NCBI GenBank assembly: GCA_015487895.1 | Contig: WFOW01000356.1 | Span: 1 to 7,923 of the forward strand | Direction of reading: 5' to 3' | DNA from: Gammaproteobacteria bacterium | GTDB lineage: Bacteria; Pseudomonadota; Gammaproteobacteria; S144-34 | Length of the DNA stretch: 7,923 bases | In this document: positions 1 to 6,510 of the stretch, one piece after another | How positions within the stretch are numbered: the first letter of the stretch is position 1 | Layout: every line of letters begins with the position of its first letter | Translations under genes and position numbers: made by a program | The notes under the pieces: model-generated | Told to the model about the DNA's origin: nothing | Databases searched by the model: none | The model's input: the letters and a program-made list of their open reading frames with translations, nothing else

Positions 1-68
1 GTCGCGTGGTCGTCCAGCTCCGTCAGGTAGAAGCGGCGCGCCAGCGCCGCGGCCTCGTCCGCGCTCAA
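1..68 (-). CDS. 5' end of an unrecognised gene running off the left edge
   Basis: On the minus strand a TTG codon at 68-66 opens a frame that stays open to the window edge for 22 codons. The translation begins (M)SADEAAALARRFYL, then TELDDHA. It reads like the start of a soluble, helix-forming protein. A purine-rich GGAGAGGGG lies just upstream of the TTG at Shine-Dalgarno distance, which is why I chose this start; the frame is also open upstream of the TTG, so an earlier start cannot be excluded. The gene would be divergent from hemW, with about 68 bp between the two starts. Too little is visible to name a family, and no function is proposed. Confidence 0.4.
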   Translation of the reverse strand, partial: MSADEAAALARRFYLTELDDHA

Positions 69-103
69 CCGCCCCTCTCCGGGATGCCCGCCCAGAACGG
101 AGA

Positions 104-116
104 GTCTACAGTAGAC
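104..116. promoter_or_regulatory. Perfect 13-bp palindrome between divergent genes
   Basis: GTCTAC-A-GTAGAC is a perfect inverted repeat with a single central base. It lies between the presumed divergent start at 68 and the hemW start at 137, close to where promoter elements for either gene would be. This is the usual form and place of a dimeric repressor operator, but no known operator consensus was recognised. The role is inferred from symmetry and position only. Confidence 0.3.
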
Positions 117-136
117 GGAGGAGGGAAGCCGGAGAG

Positions 137-1321
137 ATGGCGGCGGCGCGCGACGTCCCCCTCACGGTCTACGTGCACGTGCCCTGGTGCGTGCGCACGT
201 GCCCCTACTGCGACTTCGCCTCGCAGCCCCTGGGGGGCGATGCGCCCTGGGAGGCCTACGCGGAGGCGGTGCTCGCCGACCTCGACGCGGATCTCGCCTG
301 GGCGCCGGAGACCGCCGCGCGCACGGTGGAGGCCGTCTTCCTCGGCGGCGGCACGCCGAGCCTGATGCCGCCCGGCACGCTCGCGCGGCTGCTGGACGGC
401 ATCGCCGCGCGCCTGCGGCTCGCCGCCGACGTCGAGGTCACGCTCGAAGCCAATCCGGGCGCGAGCGAGCGCGGGGCGCTGGTCGCCTTCCGCGCGGCGG
501 GCGCGAACCGCCTCTCGCTCGGCGTGCAGAGCTTCGACGACCGCCAGCTCGCGCGCATCGGCCGCATCCACAGCGCGGCCGAGGCCGTCGCGGCCGTGGA
601 GGCGGCGCGCGCGGCGGGCTTCGCGCGCATCAACCTCGACCTCATGTACGCCCTTCCGGAGCAGGCGGCGGACGAGGCGCTCGCCGACCTGGAACGCGCG
701 GTGGCGCTCGGCCCGGAGCATATCTCGTGGTACCAGCTCACGCTGGAGCCCGGCACCGCCTTCGGCCGCCGCCCGCCGCCGCTCCCCGACGAGGAGACCG
801 TCGCGCGCATGGAGCGCGAGGGGCGCGCGCTGCTCGCGGCGGCGGGCTACGGGCGCTACGAGGTCTCGGCCTACGCGCGCGGGCCCGAGGCGCGCTGCCG
901 CCACAACCTGAACTACTGGCGCTTCGGCGACTACCTCGGCCTGGGGCCGGGCGCGCACGGCAAGCTGACGCTGGCCGACGGGCGCATCGTGCGCACGCGT
1001 AGCCTCTCCTCGCCCCGGCGCCACCTCGCGAGCGCGCCGGCGGCGCGCGTCGCGCGCGAGGCGGTCGCGCCCGAGGCGCTGCCGCTCGAGTTCGTCCTCG
1101 GCGCGCTGCGGCTCACGGAGGGCTTCACGCTCGCGGCGTTCGAGGCGCGCACGGGCCTGCCCGCCGCGGCGCTCGAGCCGGCGCTCGCGCGGGCCGCGGC
1201 CCTGGGGCTGGTCGAGCGCGAGGGCGGGCGCGTGCGCGCGAGCCGGCGGGGCTATGCGCTGCTGGATTCGCTCGTCGCCCTGTTCGCGCCGGAGCCCGCG
1301 GCGGGCGCGGCCGCATCCTGA
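137..1321 (+). CDS. hemW: Radical SAM family heme chaperone HemW
   Basis: This is a 394-residue HemW (formerly called an oxygen-independent coproporphyrinogen III oxidase-like protein), a cytosolic radical SAM protein that binds heme and is thought to hand it to target hemoproteins. The iron-sulfur motif is CxxxCxxC at C18, C22 and C25, in PWCVRTCPYCDF. The residue two after the last cysteine is Phe (F27), where true HemN enzymes have a fourth Cys; this separates HemW from HemN. Other marks are the GGGTPS SAM-binding glycine motif near residues 71-76, the LSLGVQSF segment, and the HNLNYW motif typical of HemW, followed by a C-terminal winged-helix-like region. Length is normal (about 380). 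The ATG at 137 follows a purine-rich stretch (GAGGGAAGCCGGAGAG). It probably forms an operon with rof, which starts 12 bp after the stop. Confidence 0.95.
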   Translation: MAAARDVPLTVYVHVPWCVRTCPYCDFASQPLGGDAPWEAYAEAVLADLDADLAWAPETAARTVEAVFLGGGTPSLMPPGTLARLLDGIAARLRLAADVEVTLEANPGASERGALVAFRAAGANRLSLGVQSFDDRQLARIGRIHSAAEAVAAVEAARAAGFARINLDLMYALPEQAADEALADLERAVALGPEHISWYQLTLEPGTAFGRRPPPLPDEETVARMEREGRALLAAAGYGRYEVSAYARGPEARCRHNLNYWRFGDYLGLGPGAHGKLTLADGRIVRTRSLSSPRRHLASAPAARVAREAVAPEALPLEFVLGALRLTEGFTLAAFEARTGLPAAALEPALARAAALGLVEREGGRVRASRRGYALLDSLVALFAPEPAAGAAAS

Positions 1322-1333
1322 GGGACGGGGCCG

Positions 1334-1585
1334 ATGGCGGAGGACCGCTACCGGCCAATCCCCTGCGCGCTCCACAGCCGCTACGAGCTCGCCGTGCTGC
1401 GCGGGCGGGCGCTGACGCTCGCCTGGCGCGACCCGGCGGGCGCGACGCACCTGGAGCGCGTGCTGCCGCTCGACGTGCGCACGCGCGCCGGCGCCGAGTA
1501 CCTGCTGGTGCGCCGCCCTGACGGGCGCGAGCTCGAGGTGCGGCTCGACCGCATCCTGCACGCCGAGCCGCTGCCCGCCCGCTGA
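1334..1585 (+). CDS. rof: Rho-binding antiterminator, Rof/YaeO family
   Basis: This is an 83-residue protein of the Rof (YaeO) family. In E. coli, Rof binds the Rho hexamer near its primary RNA-binding sites and lowers Rho-dependent transcription termination. The family pattern is clear: YRPIPC at residues 6-11 (E. coli YQPINC), then ELAVL (E. coli LELA), LTLAWRD (a beta strand plus acidic end), LPLDVRTRAGAEYLLV (E. coli SRKNVEYLVV), and ELEVRLDRI near the end (E. coli TRELRLDKI). Length matches E. coli Rof (about 84-86). AGGGACGGGG just before the ATG serves as ribosome binding site. It lies 12 bp behind hemW and is probably co-transcribed. The assignment rests on motif recall, not an alignment run. 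Confidence 0.85.
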   Translation: MAEDRYRPIPCALHSRYELAVLRGRALTLAWRDPAGATHLERVLPLDVRTRAGAEYLLVRRPDGRELEVRLDRILHAEPLPAR

Positions 1586-1600
1586 GGCCGCGACGCGGCC
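1586..1600. terminator. GC hairpin in the rof/rimO convergent gap
   Basis: GGCCGC-GAC-GCGGCC forms a perfect 6-bp stem with a three-base loop. It starts at the first base after the rof stop codon and ends 10 bp before the rimO stop on the other strand. It could end transcripts from both sides. It has no T-tract on either strand, so it is not a standard intrinsic terminator; it may act with Rho or protect a 3' end. Confidence 0.4.
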
Positions 1601-1610
1601 CCGGCCCGGC

Positions 1611-2966
1611 TCAGCGCGGCGGCGCCGGCCGCGCCTCCAGGTCGTGCTCGGAGGCTGCGGTGATCTCGACCTCGAGCAGGTCGCCGGGGCCCGCGCCCTC
1701 CGGCGCCGGGCGCACGCGCACCCAGCCGTCCACCTCCGGGGCCTCGGCCGGGCTGCGCGCGAGCAGGGCGCCGTCCTCGGCGACGGCGTCCACCAGCACC
1801 GTCTCGCGGCGGCCGACGCGCGCGGCGAGCCGCCGCGCCGAGATCGCCGCCTGGCGCGCCATGAGCTCGGCGCGGCGGGCCTCGGCCTCCTCCGGGGGCA
1901 CGTGGCCCGGCAGCGCGTTGGCGGCGGCGCCCTCGACGGGCGAGTAGGTGAAGCAGCCGACGCGGTCGAGCTCGGCCGCCTCGAGGAAGCCCAGCAGGCT
2001 CTCGAAGTCGGCCTCGGTCTCGCCCGGAAAGCCGACGATGAAGGTCGAGCGGATCGCGAGCCCCGGGCAGCGCGCGCGCCAGCGCGCGATGCGCTCGAGC
2101 ATGCGCTCGGCCGCGGCCGGCCGGCGCATGGCGCGCAGGATGCGCGGGCTCGCGTGCTGCAGCGGCACGTCCAGGTAGGGCACCAGCAGGCCCTCGGCCA
2201 TGAGGTCGACGAGCGCGTCCACGTGGCGGTAGGGGTAGACGTAATGCAGCCGCACCCAGACGCCGAGCCCGCCGAGGGCGCGGGCGAGGTCCACGATGCG
2301 CGCCGCCACGGGCCTGCCGGTCGACAGGTCCACCCGGTGGCCGAGGTCGCGCCCGTAGGCGGCCGTGTCCTGGGCCACCACGAGGAGCTCGCGCACGCCC
2401 GCCTCGACCAGCCGCCGCGCCTCGGCCAGCACCTCGCCCGGCGGGCGGCTGCGCAGGCCGCCGCGCAGCTGCGGGATGACGCAGAAGCTGCAGCGGTGGT
2501 CGCAGCCCTCGGCGACCTTGAGGTAGGCGTAGTGGCGCGGCGTCAGCCGCAGCCCCTCGGGCGGGACCGGCACGCCGGCGGCGGGCCGCGGCGGAGGCAG
2601 GTGGCGGCGGATGGCCGCGACGGTCGCCGCCTCGTCTCCGGGCCCCGTGATCTCGAGCACCTGGGGGCAGGCGGCGCGGAGGCGCTCGGCGCGCGCGCCG
2701 AGGCAGCCCGTGACCACGACACGCCCGTGCTCGGCCACGGCCTCCTCGATGGCCTCCAGCGACTCGGCCTCGGCGGCCTCGATGAAGCCGCAGGTGCTGA
2801 CCACCACCAGGTCGGCCTCGGCGTAGCTGCCCACCAGCTCGTAGCCCTCGGCGCGCAGGCGCGTGAGCACGCGCTCGGTGTCGACCAGCGCCTTGGGGCA
2901 GCCGAGGCTGACGAAGCCGACGCGCGGCGCGCGCGCCGCGGGGCGGGAGCGCTTGACAGGGGGCAC
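1611..2966 (-). CDS. rimO: Ribosomal protein S12 methylthiotransferase RimO
   Basis: RimO is a radical SAM methylthiotransferase that adds a methylthio group to the beta carbon of a conserved Asp of ribosomal protein S12. Numbering from the GTG at 2966 (451 residues; E. coli has 441), the N-terminal domain carries the three auxiliary-cluster cysteines C23 ([10 protein letters not shown]), C59 ([17 protein letters not shown]) and C88 (VVTGCLG). The radical SAM CxxxCxxC is C155, C159, C162 in [13 protein letters not shown]. Then follow [18 protein letters not shown] and [12 protein letters not shown], all diagnostic of RimO rather than MiaB. The C-terminal 65 or so residues fit a TRAM domain. 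The frame stays open upstream to an ATG at 3059, but that ATG has no ribosome binding site and lies upstream of a promoter-like TATAAG, so the GTG 31 codons later is preferred; a GTG at residue 18 of the long form is also possible. It converges on rof. Confidence 0.95.
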   Translation of the reverse strand: MPPVKRSRPAARAPRVGFVSLGCPKALVDTERVLTRLRAEGYELVGSYAEADLVVVSTCGFIEAAEAESLEAIEEAVAEHGRVVVTGCLGARAERLRAACPQVLEITGPGDEAATVAAIRRHLPPPRPAAGVPVPPEGLRLTPRHYAYLKVAEGCDHRCSFCVIPQLRGGLRSRPPGEVLAEARRLVEAGVRELLVVAQDTAAYGRDLGHRVDLSTGRPVAARIVDLARALGGLGVWVRLHYVYPYRHVDALVDLMAEGLLVPYLDVPLQHASPRILRAMRRPAAAERMLERIARWRARCPGLAIRSTFIVGFPGETEADFESLLGFLEAAELDRVGCFTYSPVEGAAANALPGHVPPEEAEARRAELMARQAAISARRLAARVGRRETVLVDAVAEDGALLARSPAEAPEVDGWVRVRPAPEGAGPGDLLEVEITAASEHDLEARPAPPR

Positions 2967-2999
2967 CTTCGGTGGTCCGGGCGGCTTCCGGGAGCGGCG

Positions 3000-3029
3000 C
3001 TTATACACAAGCCCGGCGGCGGCGCGCAA
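3000..3029 (-). promoter_or_regulatory. Likely rimO promoter
   Basis: On the minus strand TTGCGC (3029-3024) and TATAAG (3005-3000) are separated by 18 bp, close to a sigma-70 promoter. The -10 box matches TATAAT at five of six positions and the -35 at three of six. Transcription would start around 2992, about 25 nt before the preferred GTG start of rimO. The -10 box overlaps a consensus DnaA box on the other strand. Confidence 0.45.
3001..3009 (+). promoter_or_regulatory. Consensus DnaA box (TTATACACA)
   Basis: TTATACACA matches the strict DnaA-box consensus TTATNCACA at every position. Such an AT-rich 9-mer is unexpected by chance in DNA of this GC content. It overlaps the putative rimO -10 element, where bound DnaA would be expected to block RNA polymerase. 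The sequence match is direct; binding is inferred. Confidence 0.5.
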
Positions 3030-3059
3030 GCCCCCGCGCCGGTCGGGCCCGAAGCCCAT

Positions 3060-3079
3060 CAGAATGCGCGGATATTCTG
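3060..3079. repeat. Inverted repeat CAGAAT-N8-ATTCTG
   Basis: Six-base perfect arms (3060-3065 and 3074-3079) flank an 8-bp spacer, giving a 20-bp dyad, two turns of helix. It opens the most AT-rich part of the window (about 3061-3100). The shape suits a dimeric regulator, but I do not recognise the consensus. Confidence 0.3.
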
Positions 3080-3167
3080 CAACACATTGTTTTTATGAGT
3101 CTGGACGAGGGTGGTCACTTTTGCGCCATCCGTCTCCGGCGCCGTCGTCATGCGGGCTTGCGGGCCC

Positions 3168-3177
3168 TTTGCGCAAA
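3168..3177. repeat. 10-bp palindrome TTTGCGCAAA
   Basis: TTTGCGCAAA is a perfect palindrome lying 12 bp before the paired DnaA-like boxes in the rimO/DUF3135 intergenic region. It may be part of a protein-binding site. No known consensus was recognised. Confidence 0.25.
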
Positions 3178-3189
3178 CGGTCCACAGAG

Positions 3190-3212
3190 TTTTCCACAGA
3201 AGCTGTGGAAAA
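3190..3212. promoter_or_regulatory. Paired, inverted DnaA-box-like sites
   Basis: TTTTCCACAG (3190-3199) and CTGTGGAAAA (3203-3212) are perfect 10-base inverted arms around a three-base AAG centre. Each arm holds TTTTCCACA, which fits the relaxed DnaA-box pattern TTWTNCACA. TCCACAGA also occurs just upstream at 3181-3188, a direct repeat of 3193-3200 at a 12-bp step. Such close inverted DnaA boxes are common at origins and at DnaA-controlled promoters. The site lies 41 bp before the DUF3135 start. It is not an intrinsic terminator: no T-run follows the stem on either strand. Confidence 0.5.
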
Positions 3213-3253
3213 AGGGTCTGCGACGGTGCCCGGCTTGTGCTAGGTTTGATGGT

Positions 3254-3622
3254 ATGGCCGATCCCGCCTTCGACTTCGACGAGCTCGCGGCGCTCGCCGA
3301 GCGCGACCCCGAGGCCTTCGAGCGCCGCCGCCGGGCCATGATCGAGGCGGCGCTGGCCGGGGTCCCGGAGGCCGAGCGGCGCGAGCGCCTGCGGCGCCTC
3401 CAGTGGCGCATCGACCAGGTGCGGCGCACCTCCGGCACGCCGATGGCGGCCTGCCTGCGCATCTCGCGCATGATGTGGGAGAGCCTCGCGGGCGAGGGCG
3501 GGCTGCTGGACGCCCTCGAGCGCCTCGGCCGCCTCGAGACCGACGCGCCCCCGCGCCGGCAGGCCCGCGTCATCGCCTTCCCGCGGCGCGGGCGCCTTGC
3601 CGGGGACCCCGCCCGGCGCTAA
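3254..3622 (+). CDS. DUF3135 domain-containing protein
   Basis: This is a 122-residue, probably cytosolic, charged helical protein. The N-terminal FDFDELAALAERDPEAFE, the central run of basic and acidic residues and LQWRIDQVRR, then the MAACLRISRMMWESL segment, match my memory of the DUF3135 family, a small family I know from gammaproteobacteria with no assigned function. There is no signal peptide, membrane segment or metal motif. The basic tail (residues 98-122, RRQARVIAFPRRGR and on) looks disordered. I chose the ATG at 3254 because the conserved region begins right after it; the ribosome binding site is weak (TAGG at 3241). The same frame is open much further upstream, but that part crosses the regulatory region and reads as non-protein. 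It stands alone before rpmE, whose promoter overlaps its stop codon. Confidence 0.75.
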   Translation: MADPAFDFDELAALAERDPEAFERRRRAMIEAALAGVPEAERRERLRRLQWRIDQVRRTSGTPMAACLRISRMMWESLAGEGGLLDALERLGRLETDAPPRRQARVIAFPRRGRLAGDPARR

Positions 3623-3625
3623 GAT
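3597..3625 (+). promoter_or_regulatory. Likely rpmE promoter
   Basis: TTGCCG (3597-3602) and TAAGAT (3620-3625) are separated by exactly 17 bp; each matches the sigma-70 consensus at four of six positions. The -10 box shares its first bases with the TAA stop codon of the DUF3135 gene. This would give rpmE its own start, with a leader of roughly 45 nt. Confidence 0.5.
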
Positions 3626-3634
3626 GGCGCGCCC

Positions 3635-3655
3635 GCCCGGGCCGGAGCCCCGGGC
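3635..3655 (+). promoter_or_regulatory. Stem-loop in the rpmE leader
   Basis: GCCCGGG (3635-3641) and CCCGGGC (3649-3655) pair as a 7-bp stem with a 7-nt loop, about 20 nt before the rpmE start. In E. coli, bL31 is reported to repress its own translation through its mRNA leader. A strong leader stem here fits such control, but GC-rich DNA forms such stems easily. Confidence 0.35.
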
Positions 3656-3676
3656 CGCGAGGCGAGGTCGAGGGCC

Positions 3677-3880
3677 ATGAAGCCGGACATCCATCCGCCC
3701 TACGGCGAGATCACCGTCACCTGCAGCTGCGGGTTCTCCTTCAAGACCCGCTCGACGGCGGGGCGCGACCTGCACATCGAGGTCTGCTCCAAGTGCCACC
3801 CGTTCTACACGGGCAAGCAGAAGATCGTCGACACCGGCGGGCGCGTGGACCGTTTCCGCCGCAAGTACGGCATGAAGTGA
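3677..3880 (+). CDS. rpmE: 50S ribosomal protein bL31, zinc-binding type
   Basis: This is a 67-residue bL31, a large-subunit protein that forms part of an intersubunit bridge. It aligns well by eye with E. coli RpmE (70 residues): [19 protein letters not shown] at the start, RSTAGRDL in the middle, then [15 protein letters not shown] and [13 protein letters not shown]. The four zinc cysteines are present at C16, C18, C37 and C40, so this is the C+ form, not the zinc-independent paralog YkgM. A GAGGG Shine-Dalgarno sequence lies just before the ATG. The last codons overlap the GTG start of the nuclease gene by 4 bp, and a terminator-like hairpin follows 28 bp after the stop. Confidence 0.97.
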   Translation: MKPDIHPPYGEITVTCSCGFSFKTRSTAGRDLHIEVCSKCHPFYTGKQKIVDTGGRVDRFRRKYGMK

Positions 3881-4710
3881 GCCGCGCGGCGCGCGCCGCG
3901 GCCGGGAGGGCGCCCCGCGCGGGCGCCCTTCTTCGTTGCGCGCTCGCGCTGGCCGCGCTCGCCCTCGCGGGCGCCCCGGCCGCCGCCGCGCCCGCCTGCG
4001 CCCCGGACCGCATCGACGCGCGCGTGCGCGTCGGCTACGTCTTCGACGGCGACACCTTCGAGATCGAAGGCGGCCGCCGCGTGCGCCTGATCGGCGTCAA
4101 CACGCCGGAGCTCGGCCGCGACGGCCGCCCGCCGGAGCCGCTCGCCCTCGCCGCGCGCGAGCGCCTCATCGCCCTGGTCGCGCGCTCGGGCCGCACGGTG
4201 GGGCTGCGCTACGGGCGCGAGCGCGAGGACCGCTACGGGCGGCTGCTCGCCCACGCCTTCCTCCCCGACGGCACCGACGTCGCCGCCGCCCTGATCCGCG
4301 AGGGGCTCGGCTTCGCCATCGCCGTGCCGCCCAACCTGTGGGGCCTCGAGTGCCGCCTCGCCGCAGAGCGCGCCGCGCGCGCCCGCGGCCTGGGCGTCTG
4401 GCGCCACCGCGGCTTCTTCGGCCCGCTCGCGAGCGCGCGGCTGCGCCCCGACGGCGGCGTGCGCGGCTTCCGCATCGTCGAGGGGCGCGTCGTGCGCATC
4501 GGCCGCAGCCGCCGCTCGATCTGGCTGAACCTGGAGGGACGGACGGCGCTGCGCATCGCGCGCGCGGACCTGCCGCTGTTCCGGCGCGCAGGCGTCGACC
4601 CCGAGCGTCTGGCCGGCCGGCGGGTGCGCGCGCGCGGCTGGATCTTCCCGCGCCACGGCGAGCTGCAGATGCGCGTGCGCCACCCCTCGGCGCTCGCCGT
4701 CCTGCCCTGA
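3877..4710 (+). CDS. Secreted thermonuclease family protein (SNase-like) with C-terminal OB-fold-like region
   Basis: This is a 277-residue protein expected to cut DNA or RNA outside the cytoplasm. Residues 1-38 form a Sec signal peptide: basic start, hydrophobic [16 protein letters not shown], and AAAA cleavage region. The SNase domain spans about residues 48-175. Relative to staphylococcal nuclease, the calcium and catalytic residues map to D57-G-D59 (D21), R70 in [10 protein letters not shown] (R35), T76 (T41), E78 (E43) and R122 in DRYGR (R87). N75 replaces D40, a swap I recall in other bacterial family members. Residues 190-277 ([13 protein letters not shown] to RHPSALAVL) resemble the OB-fold-like tail of such nucleases. 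The GTG at 3877 overlaps the rpmE stop as GTGA; no other in-frame start comes before the domain, and it yields the signal peptide. There is no ribosome binding site of its own, so coupling to rpmE is likely. Confidence 0.85.
   Translation: MSRAARAAAGRAPRAGALLRCALALAALALAGAPAAAAPACAPDRIDARVRVGYVFDGDTFEIEGGRRVRLIGVNTPELGRDGRPPEPLALAARERLIALVARSGRTVGLRYGREREDRYGRLLAHAFLPDGTDVAAALIREGLGFAIAVPPNLWGLECRLAAERAARARGLGVWRHRGFFGPLASARLRPDGGVRGFRIVEGRVVRIGRSRRSIWLNLEGRTALRIARADLPLFRRAGVDPERLAGRRVRARGWIFPRHGELQMRVRHPSALAVLP
3908..3937 (+). terminator. Terminator-like hairpin after rpmE, inside the nuclease gene
   Basis: GGGCGCCC (3908-3915) pairs with GGGCGCCC (3921-3928) through a 5-nt loop and is followed by TTCTTCGTT. 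An 8-bp all-GC stem plus a pyrimidine-rich tail starting 28 bp after the rpmE stop looks like an intrinsic terminator, though the T-tract is broken by C and G. It lies within codons 11-21 of the nuclease, encoding the front of its signal peptide. Confidence 0.45.
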
Positions 4711-4713
4711 GCG

Positions 4714-4743
4714 GTGGCGGCGGGCGGGGCGCGCCGCTAGCAT
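4714..4743 (+). promoter_or_regulatory. Weak candidate promoter for the malic enzyme gene
   Basis: TAGCAT (4738-4743) matches the -10 consensus at four of six positions and lies 33 bp before the start codon. The best upstream partner is GTGGCG (4714-4719), 18 bp away, a poor -35. This is the only promoter-like element in the 66-bp gap after the nuclease gene. Confidence 0.3.
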
Positions 4744-4776
4744 GACGCGCCTCGGGCCGCGAGCGGAAGGAGAGCC

Positions 4777-6041
<1,265 letters not shown>

Positions 6042-6051
<10 letters not shown>

Positions 6052-6065
6052 CCCGGGCGGAGCGC
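6042..6065 (+). repeat. Hairpin repeat, copy 1 (at the malic enzyme stop codon)
   Basis: CCGCCC (6042-6047) pairs with GGGCGG (6055-6060) through a 7-nt loop that contains the malic enzyme stop codon. The right part, CGGGCGGAGCGC (6054-6065), is repeated exactly at 6403-6414. The two copies flank the MazE-like gene. It may stabilise or partly end the upstream mRNA; no T-tract follows. Confidence 0.4.
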
Positions 6066-6079
6066 AGGAGGAACAAGCC

Positions 6080-6382
6080 ATGGCGACCCGCTCCGGATCT
6101 GTCACACGCCCACCGCGGACGACACCTGCCGTGCGCACAGCCATCCGCCAATGGGGTAACAGCGCGGCGGTGCGGCTGCCGGCGGCGCTCCTGCGCGCGG
6201 CGGGCCTGCGCCTCGACATGGAGGTGGAGATCCGCGCCGAGGCCGGGCGGCTCGTCATCGAGCCCCTGCCGAGGCGCTATACCCTCGCCGAGCTCATCGC
6301 CCAGTGCGACCCCGGCGCCCGCCTCACGGAGGAGGACAGGACATGGGTGCGGGATGCCCCCGCCGGACGCGAGCCTCTCTGA
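6080..6382 (+). CDS. MazE/AbrB-type antitoxin-like DNA-binding protein, no toxin partner
   Basis: This is a 100-residue protein. Residues 18-63 form a swapped-hairpin (AbrB/MazE/SpoVT) DNA-binding fold: [18 protein letters not shown], then an acidic [11 protein letters not shown] and LVIEPL, parallel to E. coli MazE (VKRWGNSPAVRIPATLM and on). The tail [12 protein letters not shown], then PAGREPL, matches the toxin-binding tail of MazE proteins that normally sit directly in front of mazF. Here the next 128 bp before mdh hold no MazF-like frame. The first 17 residues ([17 protein letters not shown]) are a basic, disordered extension not found in E. coli MazE. The ATG at 6080 is supported by AGGAGG 9 bp upstream; a GTG at 6131 would give a MazE of usual length. 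It may be a leftover antitoxin or a regulator reused for the nearby carbon genes. Confidence 0.8.
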   Translation: MATRSGSVTRPPRTTPAVRTAIRQWGNSAAVRLPAALLRAAGLRLDMEVEIRAEAGRLVIEPLPRRYTLAELIAQCDPGARLTEEDRTWVRDAPAGREPL

Positions 6383-6394
6383 CCCATTGGCGCG

Positions 6395-6414
6395 CCGCCC
6401 GACGGGCGGAGCGC
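6395..6414 (+). terminator. Hairpin repeat, copy 2 (after the MazE-like gene)
   Basis: CCGCCC-GAC-GGGCGG (6395-6409) is a perfect 6-bp stem with a three-base loop, starting 12 bp after the MazE-like stop. It shares CGGGCGGAGCGC with the hairpin at the malic enzyme stop, and has the same stem length and GAC loop as the rof/rimO hairpin at 1586-1600. It is placed as a transcript end before the mdh promoter, but lacks a T-tract. Confidence 0.4.
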
Positions 6415-6443
6415 TTGTCTCGCGCCGCGGGCCCGCCCACAAT
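6415..6443 (+). promoter_or_regulatory. Likely mdh promoter
   Basis: TTGTCT (6415-6420) and CACAAT (6438-6443) are separated by exactly 17 bp, each matching sigma-70 consensus at four of six positions. It starts right after the hairpin that closes the preceding unit, and would give a leader of about 60 nt before the mdh ATG. Confidence 0.5.
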
Positions 6444-6510
6444 CGGGCTCTCCGCCCGCTGGCGCGGCCGGGAGCGGCCGCGGCGGGGCCAGAGGAGGGA
6501 GGAGGCCGCC

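Noticed and set aside
65..1561. Long minus-strand open frame (498 codons) opposite hemW and rof
   Set aside because: It is an Arg/Ala/Gly-rich shadow of two well-supported plus-strand genes; very GC-rich DNA has few stop codons in other frames. No family motif is visible.
1644..3098. Long plus-strand open frame (484 codons) opposite rimO
   Set aside because: RimO has all its catalytic cysteines and family motifs in the other strand; the plus-strand translation is low-complexity Ala/Arg/Gly/His.
3190..3212. The inverted repeat as an intrinsic terminator
   Set aside because: The arms carry the T and A runs inside the stem and no T-run follows it on either strand; it also lies upstream of genes on both sides.
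2972..3253. Coding extension of the DUF3135 frame through the rimO/DUF3135 gap
   Set aside because: The region is AT-richer, holds dyads and DnaA-like boxes, and the family-like sequence begins at the ATG at 3254.
2967..3253. Calling the gap a full oriC
   Set aside because: Only three good DnaA boxes were found and no usual origin gene is nearby; a regulatory or accessory DnaA site is equally possible.
3403..3876. Upstream extension of the nuclease frame
   Set aside because: It overlaps the DUF3135 and rpmE genes in another frame and reads as low-complexity sequence; the GTG at 3877 gives a normal signal peptide.
6304..6510. Upstream extension of the mdh frame
   Set aside because: It crosses the end of the MazE-like gene, a hairpin and a promoter; the strong ribosome binding site and the family N-terminus both fit the ATG at 6511.
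6383..6510. A hidden mazF toxin after the MazE-like gene
   Set aside because: The space is too short for a MazF of about 110 residues and no MazF-like start or motif is visible; none was seen before the gene either.
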